From the NCBI RefSeq assembly GCF_009914315.1, contig NZ_CP042596.1:372001-436000 (forward strand): a DNA stretch of 64,000 nucleotides. Reading direction: 5' to 3'. This DNA comes from Granulicella sp. WH15. Its GTDB lineage: Bacteria; Acidobacteriota; Terriglobia; Terriglobales; Acidobacteriaceae. The notes under the pieces are model-generated. The model made no database searches, was not told the origin of the DNA, and worked only from the letters and a program-made list of their open reading frames with translations. Position numbers and translations under genes: made by a program. Positions 8,153 through 16,527 of the stretch are shown here, piece by piece. The stretch's first letter is position 1, and each line of letters opens with the position of its first letter.

Positions 8153-10225
8153 CTAGATGACCCAGGTGATGAGCTGCGAGACCAGTTGCAGCGCGCTGGC
8201 GTAGAGTGTGGCCATCTTGCGTGCGGGTATGGCGTTCTCCGTGGTGCTGCGGCTGTTGTTGAAGAAGTTCTTGTCGAGCCAGACGGTGTGATCTGGGTCG
8301 ATCTCAGCCGAGATTACCTTGGCTCCGCGCAGGTAGGTGAAGGTCTTCCAGCGGTCGGCCCCGTCCCACTGTTCGCGGAGCTTGGAGCCGTCGCTGAAGC
8401 GGACCTCGAGGGTCACGGGCAGGATAAAGTCTCCCCTGCGGCGAATCGTGACCGTGCTGCGGAAGCTGCTCTGCTTGGTGTTGGGAAGCCACCAGCGTTC
8501 GGGGCCGGAGTCGATGCCGTCGATCGCGTAGTCGAGCACCTCGGTGCCGTAGATGGCTTGATTGAAGAACGAGCGGAGGCTCGATCCGGCACCGGCTAGC
8601 GGGGGAGGCGTTCCGGCGATGGATTGAAGAGGCTTCGGTACAGATGCATTTAGTATTGAAGAAGTTACATTTTGCGGAAGCAGGGTAATGCTGCCGTTGT
8701 GGGTAAGGTCGGCGATGCTGCGGGTGGCGCGGCCGTTCTTGACGGCGACCTCTTCGATGGTCTGGAGGAAGTCTTCGGTGGTGGGGTGGGTGAAGCGATA
8801 GCGCATGAAGTAGACGTGCATGGCCTCGCGCATGGTATCCGCGCCGATGATGCCTTCGAGCGTCTTGAGCAGCATCGCGGTCTTGCCGTAGGTGATGTCG
8901 CCGTAGGAGGCGGCGTCGCGGAACTGCCACGCGTGACGGGTGACGGGGTCGAGATCCGGCGCGCTGAGGTACTGCACGCGCGAGAGCGCGTAGTCGGACG
9001 CGCTGGCCCAGGGGAGGTCGAGGAAAGACGTATTGCGCCCGTAGATCGCGGCCATCACGTTGCCCTCGGTGTACTGGTTGATGCCCTCGTCGAGCCACGC
9101 GTCTTCGAACTCGTTGGTCGCGACCATGCCGTACCAGTACTGGTGGCCGAACTCGTGTTCTGTAACAGCTTCTGTTTCATGGGTGAAGTCGAAGTTGCCG
9201 GTGTCGCCGGTGATAAGCGTGGGGTACTCCATGCCGCCGATCTCGGACTCCGGCTCAGGATCGACGACGGTGAGGACCTTGTAGGGATAGGGGCCGTACC
9301 AGGCTTCGAACTGCTTCATGCTGGCCTGCGCGGCCGCCAGATAACGCGGCCCGGCGTGGGGGTGAGAGGCGTGGGCGAGGACGCGGATCTCGACCGGCCC
9401 CATGGAGGAGAGGTAGGTTCCGGTGGTGACCTGGAAGCGGGGGCTGGCAGCCCAGGCGAAGTCGCCGATGTCCTCTCCGTAGTATGTAACTGTTTTTGTT
9501 CCGTTCGCCTGGGGCGTGTCGCCGGTGGGTACGCCGGAGGCTCCGACGATGTAGTTCTTCGGCAGCGTGAGCGAGATGTGGAAGGTGGCGAAGTCGGAGA
9601 AGAACTCGGTGGTGGCGTGGTACTGGTGGCAGTTCCAGGCGCCATGCCAGAAGACGCCGGGCTTGGGGTACCACTGGCCGCCCATCAGGAAGTCGCGCTT
9701 GTAGCCGTTGCGGGCGACGGAGAGCGGGAACTGGTCGTGGAAGGTGATGTGGAAGGTGATGGAGCCGCCGGGGGCGAGCGGGTGGGGCAGCTTCACCTCG
9801 GCTACGGTGTGGTCGTTGAGGTTGCCGTCGTCGGGCGCGATGAAGTGCAGAGCGAGGTCGCCCTGGCCGTCGGCGGAGATGTGCGAGATGGTGATGCTGC
9901 CGAGCTTCTCTTTGGGGTACTCGTCGTCGGCGTCGGAGTCGCGGATGCCGCCGCCGAAGTGGGTCTCGGAGGTAAAGCTGGCCTCGGGGCGGAAGCCGTT
10001 GAGGTAGAGGTGGAAGGGGAAGGTGGTGAGGGTTTGGCCGGTGAGATTGTGGTAGGTCAGGGTCTCGGTGGCGTCGAGCGATTTGTGGGTGGTGTCGATT
10101 TTGGCGTCTATGGTGTAGTCGACGACGCGGGGTGAGAGTGGGGTGGCGGAGTTGGTCGCGATGCTTCCGGCGTGCAGGGGAAGGGCGGCGGCCAGCAGGA
10201 GCGCGGAAAGGAGGAGTCTCGCCAT
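8153..10225 (-). CDS. Secreted M1 family zinc aminopeptidase
   Basis: The protein is 690 residues with a cleavable signal peptide (residues 1 to about 20, ending LPLHAG). The zinc motif HEFGH is at 357-361 with the third ligand E380, giving HExxH-x18-E. The exopeptidase-type motif is IGGMEYP near 329-335. These are the hallmarks of gluzincin M1 enzymes that release N-terminal amino acids, here presumably in the periplasm or outside the cell. The N-terminal ~220 residues form the usual beta-rich saddle domain. Several start codons lie close together; ATG 10225 places the signal peptide at the N-terminus and follows an AGGGATTG region. Confidence 0.88.
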   Translation of the reverse strand: MARLLLSALLLAAALPLHAGSIATNSATPLSPRVVDYTIDAKIDTTHKSLDATETLTYHNLTGQTLTTFPFHLYLNGFRPEASFTSETHFGGGIRDSDADDEYPKEKLGSITISHISADGQGDLALHFIAPDDGNLNDHTVAEVKLPHPLAPGGSITFHITFHDQFPLSVARNGYKRDFLMGGQWYPKPGVFWHGAWNCHQYHATTEFFSDFATFHISLTLPKNYIVGASGVPTGDTPQANGTKTVTYYGEDIGDFAWAASPRFQVTTGTYLSSMGPVEIRVLAHASHPHAGPRYLAAAQASMKQFEAWYGPYPYKVLTVVDPEPESEIGGMEYPTLITGDTGNFDFTHETEAVTEHEFGHQYWYGMVATNEFEDAWLDEGINQYTEGNVMAAIYGRNTSFLDLPWASASDYALSRVQYLSAPDLDPVTRHAWQFRDAASYGDITYGKTAMLLKTLEGIIGADTMREAMHVYFMRYRFTHPTTEDFLQTIEEVAVKNGRATRSIADLTHNGSITLLPQNVTSSILNASVPKPLQSIAGTPPPLAGAGSSLRSFFNQAIYGTEVLDYAIDGIDSGPERWWLPNTKQSSFRSTVTIRRRGDFILPVTLEVRFSDGSKLREQWDGADRWKTFTYLRGAKVISAEIDPDHTVWLDKNFFNNSRSTTENAIPARKMATLYASALQLVSQLITWVI

Positions 10226-10241
10226 GCAGGGATTGTAGATG

Positions 10242-10341
10242 TTTTCTTCCGACCAACGGGAGGGCCACGCGAAGCTTTAAGAAGGCGTGTGAACGCCCGC
10301 CCGCCGCGCAGGCGGCCCGTCCGGCAGGACAAGGTCTTTTT
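10242..10341 (-). repeat. Dispersed repeat, family C, copy 2 (overlaps the 3' end of a gene)
   Basis: The stretch matches copy 1 from the CGACCAACGGGAGG segment through to the GGTCTTTTT boundary. It includes the hairpin GGCGTTCACACGCC, followed here by TTCTT. On the minus strand the element begins where other copies have a TAAA stop, but here the boundary reads CAAAAAGAC. The methyltransferase ORF therefore continues about 20 codons into the repeat. Confidence 0.8.
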
Positions 10342-10957
10342 GCCACAGCTCGCTGGTGATGAGTCCGAAGAGAGAGCGATGCATAGCGATGCGGGTGAGT
10401 CCGGAGCGTTCAAGGGCTGCGGAGTGGTCGGGCAGGGCGCTGGTGCGCAGGCCGGTCAGGAGGCGGAAGGCCGCGTAGAGGCTGCGGATGAGGAGCCATG
10501 CGGGTGCGCGCATGAGGCCGGTTGGGATGCGGAAGTCGGAGACCAGCCAGCGGCCTGTGGGTGGGAGTGTGGCGGCGAGACAGGCGGTTAGCTCGTCCAC
10601 TTGAGGCTGGGTGAGGCAGTCGAGGAAGAAGTGGGTTGCGATGAGGTCGGGAGTACTGCTGGGGGCGTAGGTGAGGGCGCTGGTGTGGTGCGTGGTGAGG
10701 CGGCTGGTTTGGGCGCGTTGGCGCAGCAGATGGAGCATGGCGGCGCTGATGTCTACGGCGTCGATGCGGATGGAGGCGTTCTGACGGAGCAGGCGGGCGG
10801 TGAAGCGGCCGTCGCCGTCGCCGAGGATGAGGGCTTGGGTGGAGGTGGTGAGGCGTGGGAGAAAGTGCTCGCGGGCGCGCTCGAGCGTGCGGCCCAGGGT
10901 GAGGTACTCGAGCCAGCGGTAGGGGCGGGCGATGAGGTCGAAGTTGGGTTCTACCAC
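10277..10957 (-). CDS. Class I SAM-dependent methyltransferase with repeat-encoded C-terminus
   Basis: The protein is 226 residues. Motif I is ALILGDGDGRFTARLL and the acidic post-I strand is IDAVDISAAM, the nucleotide-binding pattern of small-molecule or lipid methyltransferases. The start is GTG 10957, which overlaps the stop codon of the upstream membrane protein (10951-10953) and suggests translational coupling. The long upstream extension to 11431 in the same frame is a shadow of that gene. The final residues, from about KDLVLPDGPP onward, are encoded by a family C repeat and are probably a recent extension. Pairing with a UbiA-like protein hints at prenyl or quinone-like lipid chemistry, which is inference only. 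Confidence 0.7.
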   Translation of the reverse strand: MVEPNFDLIARPYRWLEYLTLGRTLERAREHFLPRLTTSTQALILGDGDGRFTARLLRQNASIRIDAVDISAAMLHLLRQRAQTSRLTTHHTSALTYAPSSTPDLIATHFFLDCLTQPQVDELTACLAATLPPTGRWLVSDFRIPTGLMRAPAWLLIRSLYAAFRLLTGLRTSALPDHSAALERSGLTRIAMHRSLFGLITSELWQKDLVLPDGPPARRAGVHTPS

Positions 10958-11871
10958 CGGGCTGTGCCTAGTAGGAGTAGCGGTGTCAGGAGAGCCAGAT
11001 CGGCGGCGGCGCGGAGGCTCGTCCGGTGGATGTGGCTCCGATTCGCGTGGAGCAGGAGCAGCATGCCGAGAGACAGGGCGCAGGCGGTGGGGAGTGTCCA
11101 GAGCATACCTGCGGCGCGCTGCCAGACTGCGAGGGTGGCGCTGGTTAGGATAAGTGCGGCGGAGAGCCAGGTGAGATGGCTCAGGGCGAGCCGGGTGGTG
11201 GGATGGGCGCGATCCGGGGCGACGCTTTGCTCGTGCTCCCACGCGTAGATGAACAGGCAGTTGAGGCTGCATAACGCCGCAAAGAGCAGCGCGGGGGGCA
11301 GCAGCTCGAGCCGTAGCTGCGGGCCGCGGGCGACCGTGGGGATGAAGACGGCGGCGGCGAAGAAGACGCCCACGCCAAGCTCCTTCGGTAGCCGGAGGGA
11401 GCTGCGTGTTGCGTGGATGAGTAGGAACCATGCGACCAGCAGCGCGCCTTCGACGAGGTAGAGACGCAGGGCGGCAGGGGGAATCCGCAGTAACAGCGGG
11501 GCCAGGGCGAGCGAGCAGAGCACGATGCCGCCGAGGAAGAGCGTCCGGTGGCGATGGTGAAAGAGATGGCGTGCCTCAAGCTCGTCGGTGTGCTCGGTGA
11601 GTGGGGTTAGCGGGAGGGTGTTGAGGAGGCGCGCGTCGAGCAGGCGGTCGGCTGCATAGAGGATCCAGACGGCGAGCGCCATCGCCACAGGAGCCATGAC
11701 CGGCAGGGAGATGCCGGATGAGTGGGCGATGAAGGCGGTCCACAGCGCGGCGACTGTGGGGGCGTCGAGGGAGCAGAGGTGCCAGAGGATCAGGGGCCTT
11801 GCGAGCCGTGGGGTGCGCTGCGTCGCAGGGGCGCGGTGGTGAGCGCGGGTTGATGGTGCGAGGAGTGCCAC
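10951..11871 (-). CDS. UbiA-like polytopic membrane protein
   Basis: This 306-residue protein has eight or nine hydrophobic helices. ILYAADRLLDARLL in helix 2 resembles the first aspartate-rich motif of UbiA prenyltransferases, and LPKELGVGVFFAAAVFIPT resembles the region leading into the second. The second D-x-x-x-D motif is not convincing, so activity is unproven. If real, it would condense a prenyl diphosphate with an acceptor in the membrane. It overlaps the downstream methyltransferase start by seven bases. Start ATG 11871 gives a basic N-terminus. Membrane topology is secure; the family assignment is moderate. Confidence 0.5.
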   Translation of the reverse strand: MALLAPSTRAHHRAPATQRTPRLARPLILWHLCSLDAPTVAALWTAFIAHSSGISLPVMAPVAMALAVWILYAADRLLDARLLNTLPLTPLTEHTDELEARHLFHHRHRTLFLGGIVLCSLALAPLLLRIPPAALRLYLVEGALLVAWFLLIHATRSSLRLPKELGVGVFFAAAVFIPTVARGPQLRLELLPPALLFAALCSLNCLFIYAWEHEQSVAPDRAHPTTRLALSHLTWLSAALILTSATLAVWQRAAGMLWTLPTACALSLGMLLLLHANRSHIHRTSLRAAADLALLTPLLLLGTARW

Positions 11872-11933
11872 GCTTTTATTGTAGGAGAGGTTTGGAGGCG
11901 GGGGATGGTCGGGGCTGGGGTGAGGAAGGCAGA

Positions 11934-12040
11934 CCTCGAGGGCTAAAGCCTGGACCTATCCCAGAAGCAATGGCAAGAACAACAGCAACGGCAGATTCCT
12001 CCGCTGCGCTTCTGAATGACAACCAGGAAAACAGGCAACG
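11934..12040 (-). repeat. Dispersed repeat, family A, copy 1
   Basis: It contains GGGCTAAAGCCTGGACC, then a purine-rich CAACGGCAA-type low-complexity tract, then the shared block from GATTCCTCCGCT to GACAACCA. It lies 3' of etfA, beyond a family B element, in the same orientation relative to that transcript as the other A copies. Confidence 0.75.
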
Positions 12041-12112
12041 GCAAGGGCGCCCTTGCGCCGGGCGGGCGGCACTTCGTGCGGTCTTGGACGCTTCGCGTGG
12101 GTCTCCCTGGTT
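12041..12112 (-). repeat. Dispersed repeat, family B, copy 1, with terminator-like hairpin
   Basis: The element directly abuts the etfA stop codon. It carries CGCGAAGCG and GCACGAAGTGC mini-hairpins and a GC-rich block, and ends in the perfect palindrome GCAAGGGCGCCCTTGC (12041-12056). The same block recurs at 55859-55930 and 63819-63882. Confidence 0.8.
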
Positions 12113-13078
12113 TTACGACTTCGCGGCGAGCACGGCCTTGGTCAGGGCGGGGACGATCTCGAATAGATCTCCCACCACGCCGTAGTCGGCCACCTCGAAG
12201 ATCGGTGCGTTCTCATCCTTGTTGATGGCGATGACGGTCTTCGAGCCCTTCATGCCGACCAGGTGCTGGATCGCGCCCGAGATGCCGACCGCGAGGTAGA
12301 GTTTCGGGGCGACGGTCTGGCCGGAGCTGCCGACCTGCCGCTCCATGGGGAGCCAGCCGTTGTCGCAGATGGGGCGCGAGGCGGCCAGCTCGGCTCCCAG
12401 GGCGTCGGCCAGCTCCTGCACGATGGAGATGTTCTCCTCTTCGCCGATGCCGCGACCCACCGAGACGATGACCGGCGCAGCGGAGAGATCGACTGTCTGG
12501 GCGGACTCGCGGAAGGGCTGGCCAGGCTTGTTGCGAATCTGCTCGGCATCGAGGAGCGGCTGAAACCGATGGATGCTGGTTGTGCCGGATTCCACGGCAT
12601 CGGCGCGGAAGGAGCCTGCCTGGATAGAGACGAAGCAAGGGCCTGTGCCAACTTGGCGGTAGTCTGCGTTTAGTTTGCCCTGGAGCAGTTGGCGCACGAA
12701 GACCGGGCCTTCCTTGATCGCGATGACGTCCGAGATCAGCACCTGCCCGAAGCGGGTCGCGAGTGCGGGGGCGAAGTCGCGCACCTGATAGGTGTGGGGG
12801 AAGAGGACGTAGGCCGGGGAGAGCTGCCGTACCAACTGCTCCAGCGCGATAACGTAGCCATCGGCGGTGTAGACGCTGAGGAGATTGTGCTCGACCGAGT
12901 AGACCTCTGCCAGCTTATGCGTAGCCAGCTCCCCGGCTAATGCGGAGGCTCCGATGACTGCAGCCGAGCAGGGAAGCCCGAGGGCTGTGGCCAGTTGCTG
13001 GGCCGCCGCCAGCGCCTCGAAGCTCATGCGGCTCCACGCGCCTGCTCGCTGCTCCATGATGACGAGTATGCCGCTCAT
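12113..13078 (-). CDS. etfA: Electron transfer flavoprotein alpha subunit
   Basis: The protein is 321 residues, the usual length. The C-terminal FAD-binding signature is present, including [16 protein letters not shown] and [21 protein letters not shown]. EtfA binds FAD and, with EtfB, carries electrons from acyl-CoA dehydrogenases to a membrane quinone oxidoreductase. The start overlaps the etfB stop by four bases (ATGA), so the pair is translationally coupled. Family B and A repeats follow the stop and probably terminate the transcript. Confidence 0.95.
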   Translation of the reverse strand: MSGILVIMEQRAGAWSRMSFEALAAAQQLATALGLPCSAAVIGASALAGELATHKLAEVYSVEHNLLSVYTADGYVIALEQLVRQLSPAYVLFPHTYQVRDFAPALATRFGQVLISDVIAIKEGPVFVRQLLQGKLNADYRQVGTGPCFVSIQAGSFRADAVESGTTSIHRFQPLLDAEQIRNKPGQPFRESAQTVDLSAAPVIVSVGRGIGEEENISIVQELADALGAELAASRPICDNGWLPMERQVGSSGQTVAPKLYLAVGISGAIQHLVGMKGSKTVIAINKDENAPIFEVADYGVVGDLFEIVPALTKAVLAAKS

Positions 13079-13842
13079 ATCACTCTCACCTCGAACTTCA
13101 GCTTCTCGACTAGCGTGGCCGCTATCTCCGCCGCCGAGCCGGTGATTCTTTCGGTCTTCTTCTGCTTCTCCGGCAGGTATACCTGCTCCAGTACGACCGC
13201 CGGAGCCACGGTTGCAGCCGCTGGAGTTACGGTCGTGGTCTCCTTGCCCTTGGACTTCTTGATCCCCATCAGCGTGGCGTAGCGCAGCTTGTTGCCGCCG
13301 GACTGGATCGTCAGCAGCGCGGGCAGCGGCATCTCGACGTGCTGGAACCAGCCGTCCTCCAGCTCGCGCTTCACGAGCAGGCCGGTGTCGGTCTTTTCCA
13401 CCTGCATGATGATGGTGGCGTGAGGGATGCCGAGCAACTCGGCCAACACGACGCCGGTCTGGCCGAGGCCGAGGTCGTCGGATTGCAGCCCGGTCAGGAT
13501 CAGGTCGGGTGACTCGGCCCGGATCGCATCGGCCAGCATACGGGCGACGCCCAGTGTGTCCAGAGAGCCGAGATCGTCGGACTCGACGTGGATCGCGCGA
13601 TCCGCGCCCTTGGCCAGCGCCTCGCGCAACGTGCTGGTGACGCGCTCAGGCCCGGCGCAGAGGACGACTACTTCGCCCTCGCCGGTCTTTTCCTTTAGCT
13701 GCAACGCCTCTTCGAGCGCATAGGCGTCCGGCTCGTTGATCGTGTAGGCGAGGTCGTCCTCGTCGATCCACTTTCCATCCGGCGCGATGGCGATCTGGGC
13801 GTCACGCTCCGGAACCTGCTTGATGGCTACGATGATCTTCAT
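13075..13842 (-). CDS. etfB: Electron transfer flavoprotein beta subunit
   Basis: The protein is 255 residues and starts MKIIVAIKQVPERDAQ, with the typical NEPDAYALEEALQLKE segment and GLQSDDLGLGQTGVVLAELLGIPHAT, the conserved AMP-binding region. It forms the heterodimer with EtfA, encoded by the next gene. A Pro/Val/Thr-rich stretch near residue 210 is slightly longer than in many homologues. The gene starts 97 bases after the pmbA stop on the same strand, so readthrough from the tldD operon is possible. Confidence 0.95.
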   Translation of the reverse strand: MKIIVAIKQVPERDAQIAIAPDGKWIDEDDLAYTINEPDAYALEEALQLKEKTGEGEVVVLCAGPERVTSTLREALAKGADRAIHVESDDLGSLDTLGVARMLADAIRAESPDLILTGLQSDDLGLGQTGVVLAELLGIPHATIIMQVEKTDTGLLVKRELEDGWFQHVEMPLPALLTIQSGGNKLRYATLMGIKKSKGKETTTVTPAAATVAPAVVLEQVYLPEKQKKTERITGSAAEIAATLVEKLKFEVRVI

Positions 13843-13939
13843 GCGAAGTTCGCTCCCACAGTGGCGGCCGGAAAAGTGAATGGCCGTTCAGTGCGAGAGT
13901 GTAGCGCATCCGCTTTACTGCTGGCTAACTCGCCGCCGG

Positions 13940-15331
13940 TTAGGACCCGGCGATGGTCATGCCCTCGACCCGGATGGTGGGGGCTGCGCTGGAGCCGCGG
14001 AAGACCAGATCATTGGCGATGGCCGAGATGTTCTGGTACATGTCCTTCAGGTTTCCGGCGATGGTGATCTCCTCGACCGGGTAGGCCAGCTCGCCGTTCT
14101 CGATCCAAAGGCCGCTGGCGCCCTGGCTGTAGTCGCCGGTGACCATGTTGACGCCGAAGCCCATCGTCTCGGTGACGTAGAGGCCGTCCTTTACGTCGCC
14201 GATCAGTTCCTCCGGCGTGAGCGTTCCTGCTTCCAGGTAGAAGTTGCCCGCGCCGATGCCGGGGTTGCCCGCGAGGCCCCTTGAGGCGTTGCCGGTAGAG
14301 GGCAGGCCGAGCTTGCGGCCGGTGTAGCTGTTCAGCACGTAGCTCTTCAGGATGCCGCGCTCGACCAGCACGGTGCGGCGTGTGGGCAGACCCTCGCCGT
14401 CGAAGGGTGAGGTGCCGAAGCCGCCTACGGAGAGACCGTCTTTGTTGAAGAGGAGCGTGCCGTCGTCGATGACGGTGATGTTTTCTCCGGCTACGCGCTC
14501 GCCGAGCATCCCGTCGAAGAAGGTGGCGTGGCGGTAGATGGAATCGCCATTGGCGGCTTCGAAGATGTTGCCGATGATGGAGCGGGAGATCTCGGGCGAG
14601 AAGACGACGGGGACGCGCTGCGTCTTGACCTGCCGGGCACCCATGCGGCGTAAAGTCCGCTGTGCGGCGATGCGGCCGATTTCCTCCGGCGACTCCAGCA
14701 GGCGTGTGGTGCGGGCGCTCGAGTACCAGTAGTTGCGCTGCATCTTGCCGTGCTCGTCGATGGCGATGGGGGCGGCGGAGAAGCCGCAGTAGGAGCGGCG
14801 GTACTGGCCCGCGAATCCGCGCGAGTTGACCAGCACTTTGTGCGAGGTGGCGGTGTCGAAGTCGCCGCCGCCGGAGTTCTGGATGCGGGTGTCGTAGGCC
14901 ATCGCAGCGGCCTCGCAGCGGCGGGCTATCTCGATGCGCTCGGCGGGCGGCTGCTCGTTGACGTCCTCGAAGTAGAGGCCGAGATCGCCAGCCAACTGGC
15001 CGAACTCGCCAGCTTCGGGCAGGCCCGCGTAGGGGTCTTCGCTGGTGATCTTGGCCAGCATGATCGCTCCTTCGACCAGCTTCTCGATGCCCTCGGGCGA
15101 GAGGTCGGAGGAGGAGGTGCTGGCGACGCGCTGGCCGATGAAGACGCGCAGGCCGATGGCGCGGGAGCCGGACTCCTTGAGAGTCTCGACCTGGCCCAGT
15201 CGGACGAGCGCGGAGAACTCGTCGCCCTCGTAGGCTACTGCCTCGGCGTCGGTGGCCCCGGCGTGGAGAGCGCGGTTCAGGGCGTCGGTGGCCAGGGTTT
15301 TGAGGTCAGTCGTTTGCTCGATTGAGAACAT
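13940..15331 (-). CDS. pmbA: TldE/PmbA family metalloprotease subunit
   Basis: The protein is 463 residues. It has the PmbA-type N-terminal domain (GDEFSALVRLGQVETLKESGSRAIGLRVFIG, split here for description) and the C-terminal SPFDGEGLPTRRTVLVERG and TGDYSQGASGLWIENGE segments. TldE lacks the HExxxH zinc motif and partners with TldD to make a heterodimeric protease that degrades or trims unstructured and modified peptides. ATG 15331 is used: an AGGAGT ribosome site precedes it, and the upstream stop codon ends one base away. It is the last gene of the tldD-first operon. Confidence 0.9.
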   Translation of the reverse strand: MFSIEQTTDLKTLATDALNRALHAGATDAEAVAYEGDEFSALVRLGQVETLKESGSRAIGLRVFIGQRVASTSSSDLSPEGIEKLVEGAIMLAKITSEDPYAGLPEAGEFGQLAGDLGLYFEDVNEQPPAERIEIARRCEAAAMAYDTRIQNSGGGDFDTATSHKVLVNSRGFAGQYRRSYCGFSAAPIAIDEHGKMQRNYWYSSARTTRLLESPEEIGRIAAQRTLRRMGARQVKTQRVPVVFSPEISRSIIGNIFEAANGDSIYRHATFFDGMLGERVAGENITVIDDGTLLFNKDGLSVGGFGTSPFDGEGLPTRRTVLVERGILKSYVLNSYTGRKLGLPSTGNASRGLAGNPGIGAGNFYLEAGTLTPEELIGDVKDGLYVTETMGFGVNMVTGDYSQGASGLWIENGELAYPVEEITIAGNLKDMYQNISAIANDLVFRGSSAAPTIRVEGMTIAGS

Positions 15332-15332
15332 G

Positions 15333-15824
15333 CTAGGAGTTACTCCTGTGAAGATCCAATTTGCCAGTACGCGCTGCAGCCACAAGATCCGCTATCGAAA
15401 TCTGGGGCCTTACTGGAGGAGATTTTTTCTCTCTTACGCGGCTTACCCAACCCCAGGCAAACGTAGAAGCTACGGAAACAGTAATCCATATAGATACAAA
15501 AGCAGAATGGGGAAGGTTGTTTCGGATGACCCGAGTGAGCATTGCAACGATAAAACCCGGCACGCTTGCAAGAAGGACGACGATCATATGACTTCCTGAA
15601 GGAGAGACCTCTGGCAGGAAATATTCTTGCCAGAGATTGTCCAGTTCGCTGAAGTCCACGTTGAATTCGTCCGCGATGCTTTTGAAAATTTCATCCACAT
15701 CGTCACCTGCTAAACCAAGGCTGTGGTCAATCGTGTCCCAATCATGAATCTCGTCCGGTGAGGTCGAGATTTGGGCGGCCACAATCTGCTTGATGCGGGT
15801 CTCAATATGTTCAGGTTCTTTCAC
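15333..15824 (-). CDS. DUF1493-like acyl-carrier-fold protein with membrane tail
   Basis: The protein is 163 residues from GTG 15824, ten bases inside the gap after the preceding stop. Residues ~5-70 resemble DUF1493/acyl-carrier-like proteins, with the tell-tale DHSLGLAGDDVDEIFKSIAD followed by EFNVDFSELDNLWQEYFLPE. Two hydrophobic helices follow (VVLLASVPGFIVAML and SIWITVSVASTFAWGWV), then a basic tail. The serine of a carrier protein DSL motif is not obvious (GDD instead). Only one base separates its stop from the pmbA start, implying coupled translation. Role unknown. The ORF can be extended to 15902, but that part overlaps the upstream gene. Confidence 0.65.
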   Translation of the reverse strand: MKEPEHIETRIKQIVAAQISTSPDEIHDWDTIDHSLGLAGDDVDEIFKSIADEFNVDFSELDNLWQEYFLPEVSPSGSHMIVVLLASVPGFIVAMLTRVIRNNLPHSAFVSIWITVSVASTFAWGWVSRVREKKSPPVRPQISIADLVAAARTGKLDLHRSNS

Positions 15825-15834
15825 GCTCAGTTGT

Positions 15835-16143
15835 TTACCGGACTGGGGTCTGCGAAATGCGGGGCTGGCGGCCGTCGGTGGCGGCGCGGAAGTGCAGGCC
15901 ACTGACGCAGTACTCGGAGTCCGTGCGGAGCTTGTGCTTCATGTGCCGGACCGAGCCTTCGGCTATCGTCTTCACGTTCAGCTTGACCGCGCCGAAGCAG
16001 TCCTTGCAGCGGAACTCGGTGTCGCTGTCCTCGATCGCCTCAATGACGGACTTGAGCTTCCAGAACGGTTCGTAGCCTCCGGTGGCGCGGACACGGCGGC
16101 GTTTTACCTGACACTCAAAGATCATCTCGCGTTCGACTGCCAT
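15835..16143 (-). CDS. Small zinc-motif protein, paralogue 2 of 2
   Basis: This 102-residue protein is not a family I recognise. It aligns without gaps to the neighbour at 16215-16523, with shared GGYEPFWK and DSDTEFRCKDCFG. C46, C49, H70 and C79 are at identical positions and form a likely CCHC zinc site; C11 is also shared. Differences cluster at 56-68 and near the C-terminus. It lies between tldD and pmbA on the same strand and appears to be a tandem duplicate. It could be a regulator, adaptor or substrate of the TldD/E protease; no function is claimed. Confidence 0.7.
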   Translation of the reverse strand: MAVEREMIFECQVKRRRVRATGGYEPFWKLKSVIEAIEDSDTEFRCKDCFGAVKLNVKTIAEGSVRHMKHKLRTDSEYCVSGLHFRAATDGRQPRISQTPVR

Positions 16144-16214
16144 ATATTTCCCCCTTGGGACGTGTTGTGGAGATGCTGCGCTGGAGGTTCTTTTCTGTAA
16201 GGTCTGGTGCGGGC

Positions 16215-16523
16215 TTATTCGACCGGATGTGCGGAGATTTTGGGCTCGCGGCCGTCGGTGGCCTTCTTGAAGAGCAGGCCGTTGGGGCAGAACTCGGAGT
16301 CGGCAGGGGCCTTGTGCTCGACGTAGGGAGCGGTGCCGGTCTTGCTGTTGCGGCCCAGCAGCTTTACCTCGCCGAAGCAGTCCTTGCAGCGGAACTCGGT
16401 GTCGCTGTCGGACAGGGCCACGGCGACTGTCTTGACCTTCCAGAAGGGCTCGTAGCCGCCGCCCGTCTTCAGCCGTTTGCGCTTCACTTCACACTCGTAG
16501 ATCTTCTCGCGCTCGGCTGCCAT
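16215..16523 (-). CDS. Small zinc-motif protein, paralogue 1 of 2
   Basis: The protein is 102 residues. Its start is four bases after the tldD stop, so it is almost certainly cotranslated with tldD. The motif C46-x2-C49-x20-H70-x8-C79 suggests one bound zinc. The N-terminal MAAEREKIYECEVKRKR is highly charged, and no signal peptide or membrane segment is seen. The second copy follows after 71 bases. The conserved core GGYEPFWKVK, DSDTEFRCKDCFGEVKL and HKAPADSEFCPNGLLF would be a useful search query. Confidence 0.72.
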   Translation of the reverse strand: MAAEREKIYECEVKRKRLKTGGGYEPFWKVKTVAVALSDSDTEFRCKDCFGEVKLLGRNSKTGTAPYVEHKAPADSEFCPNGLLFKKATDGREPKISAHPVE

Positions 16524-16527
16524 TTGC

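Noticed and set aside
8672..10135. Plus-strand ORF (487 codons) opposite the M1 peptidase
   Set aside because: Antisense to conserved zinc motifs; Val/Gly/Glu-rich product without domain features.
10958..11431. N-terminal extension of the methyltransferase frame
   Set aside because: It lies inside the UbiA-like gene in another frame and has a Pro/Arg/His composition; GTG 10957 fits the fold.
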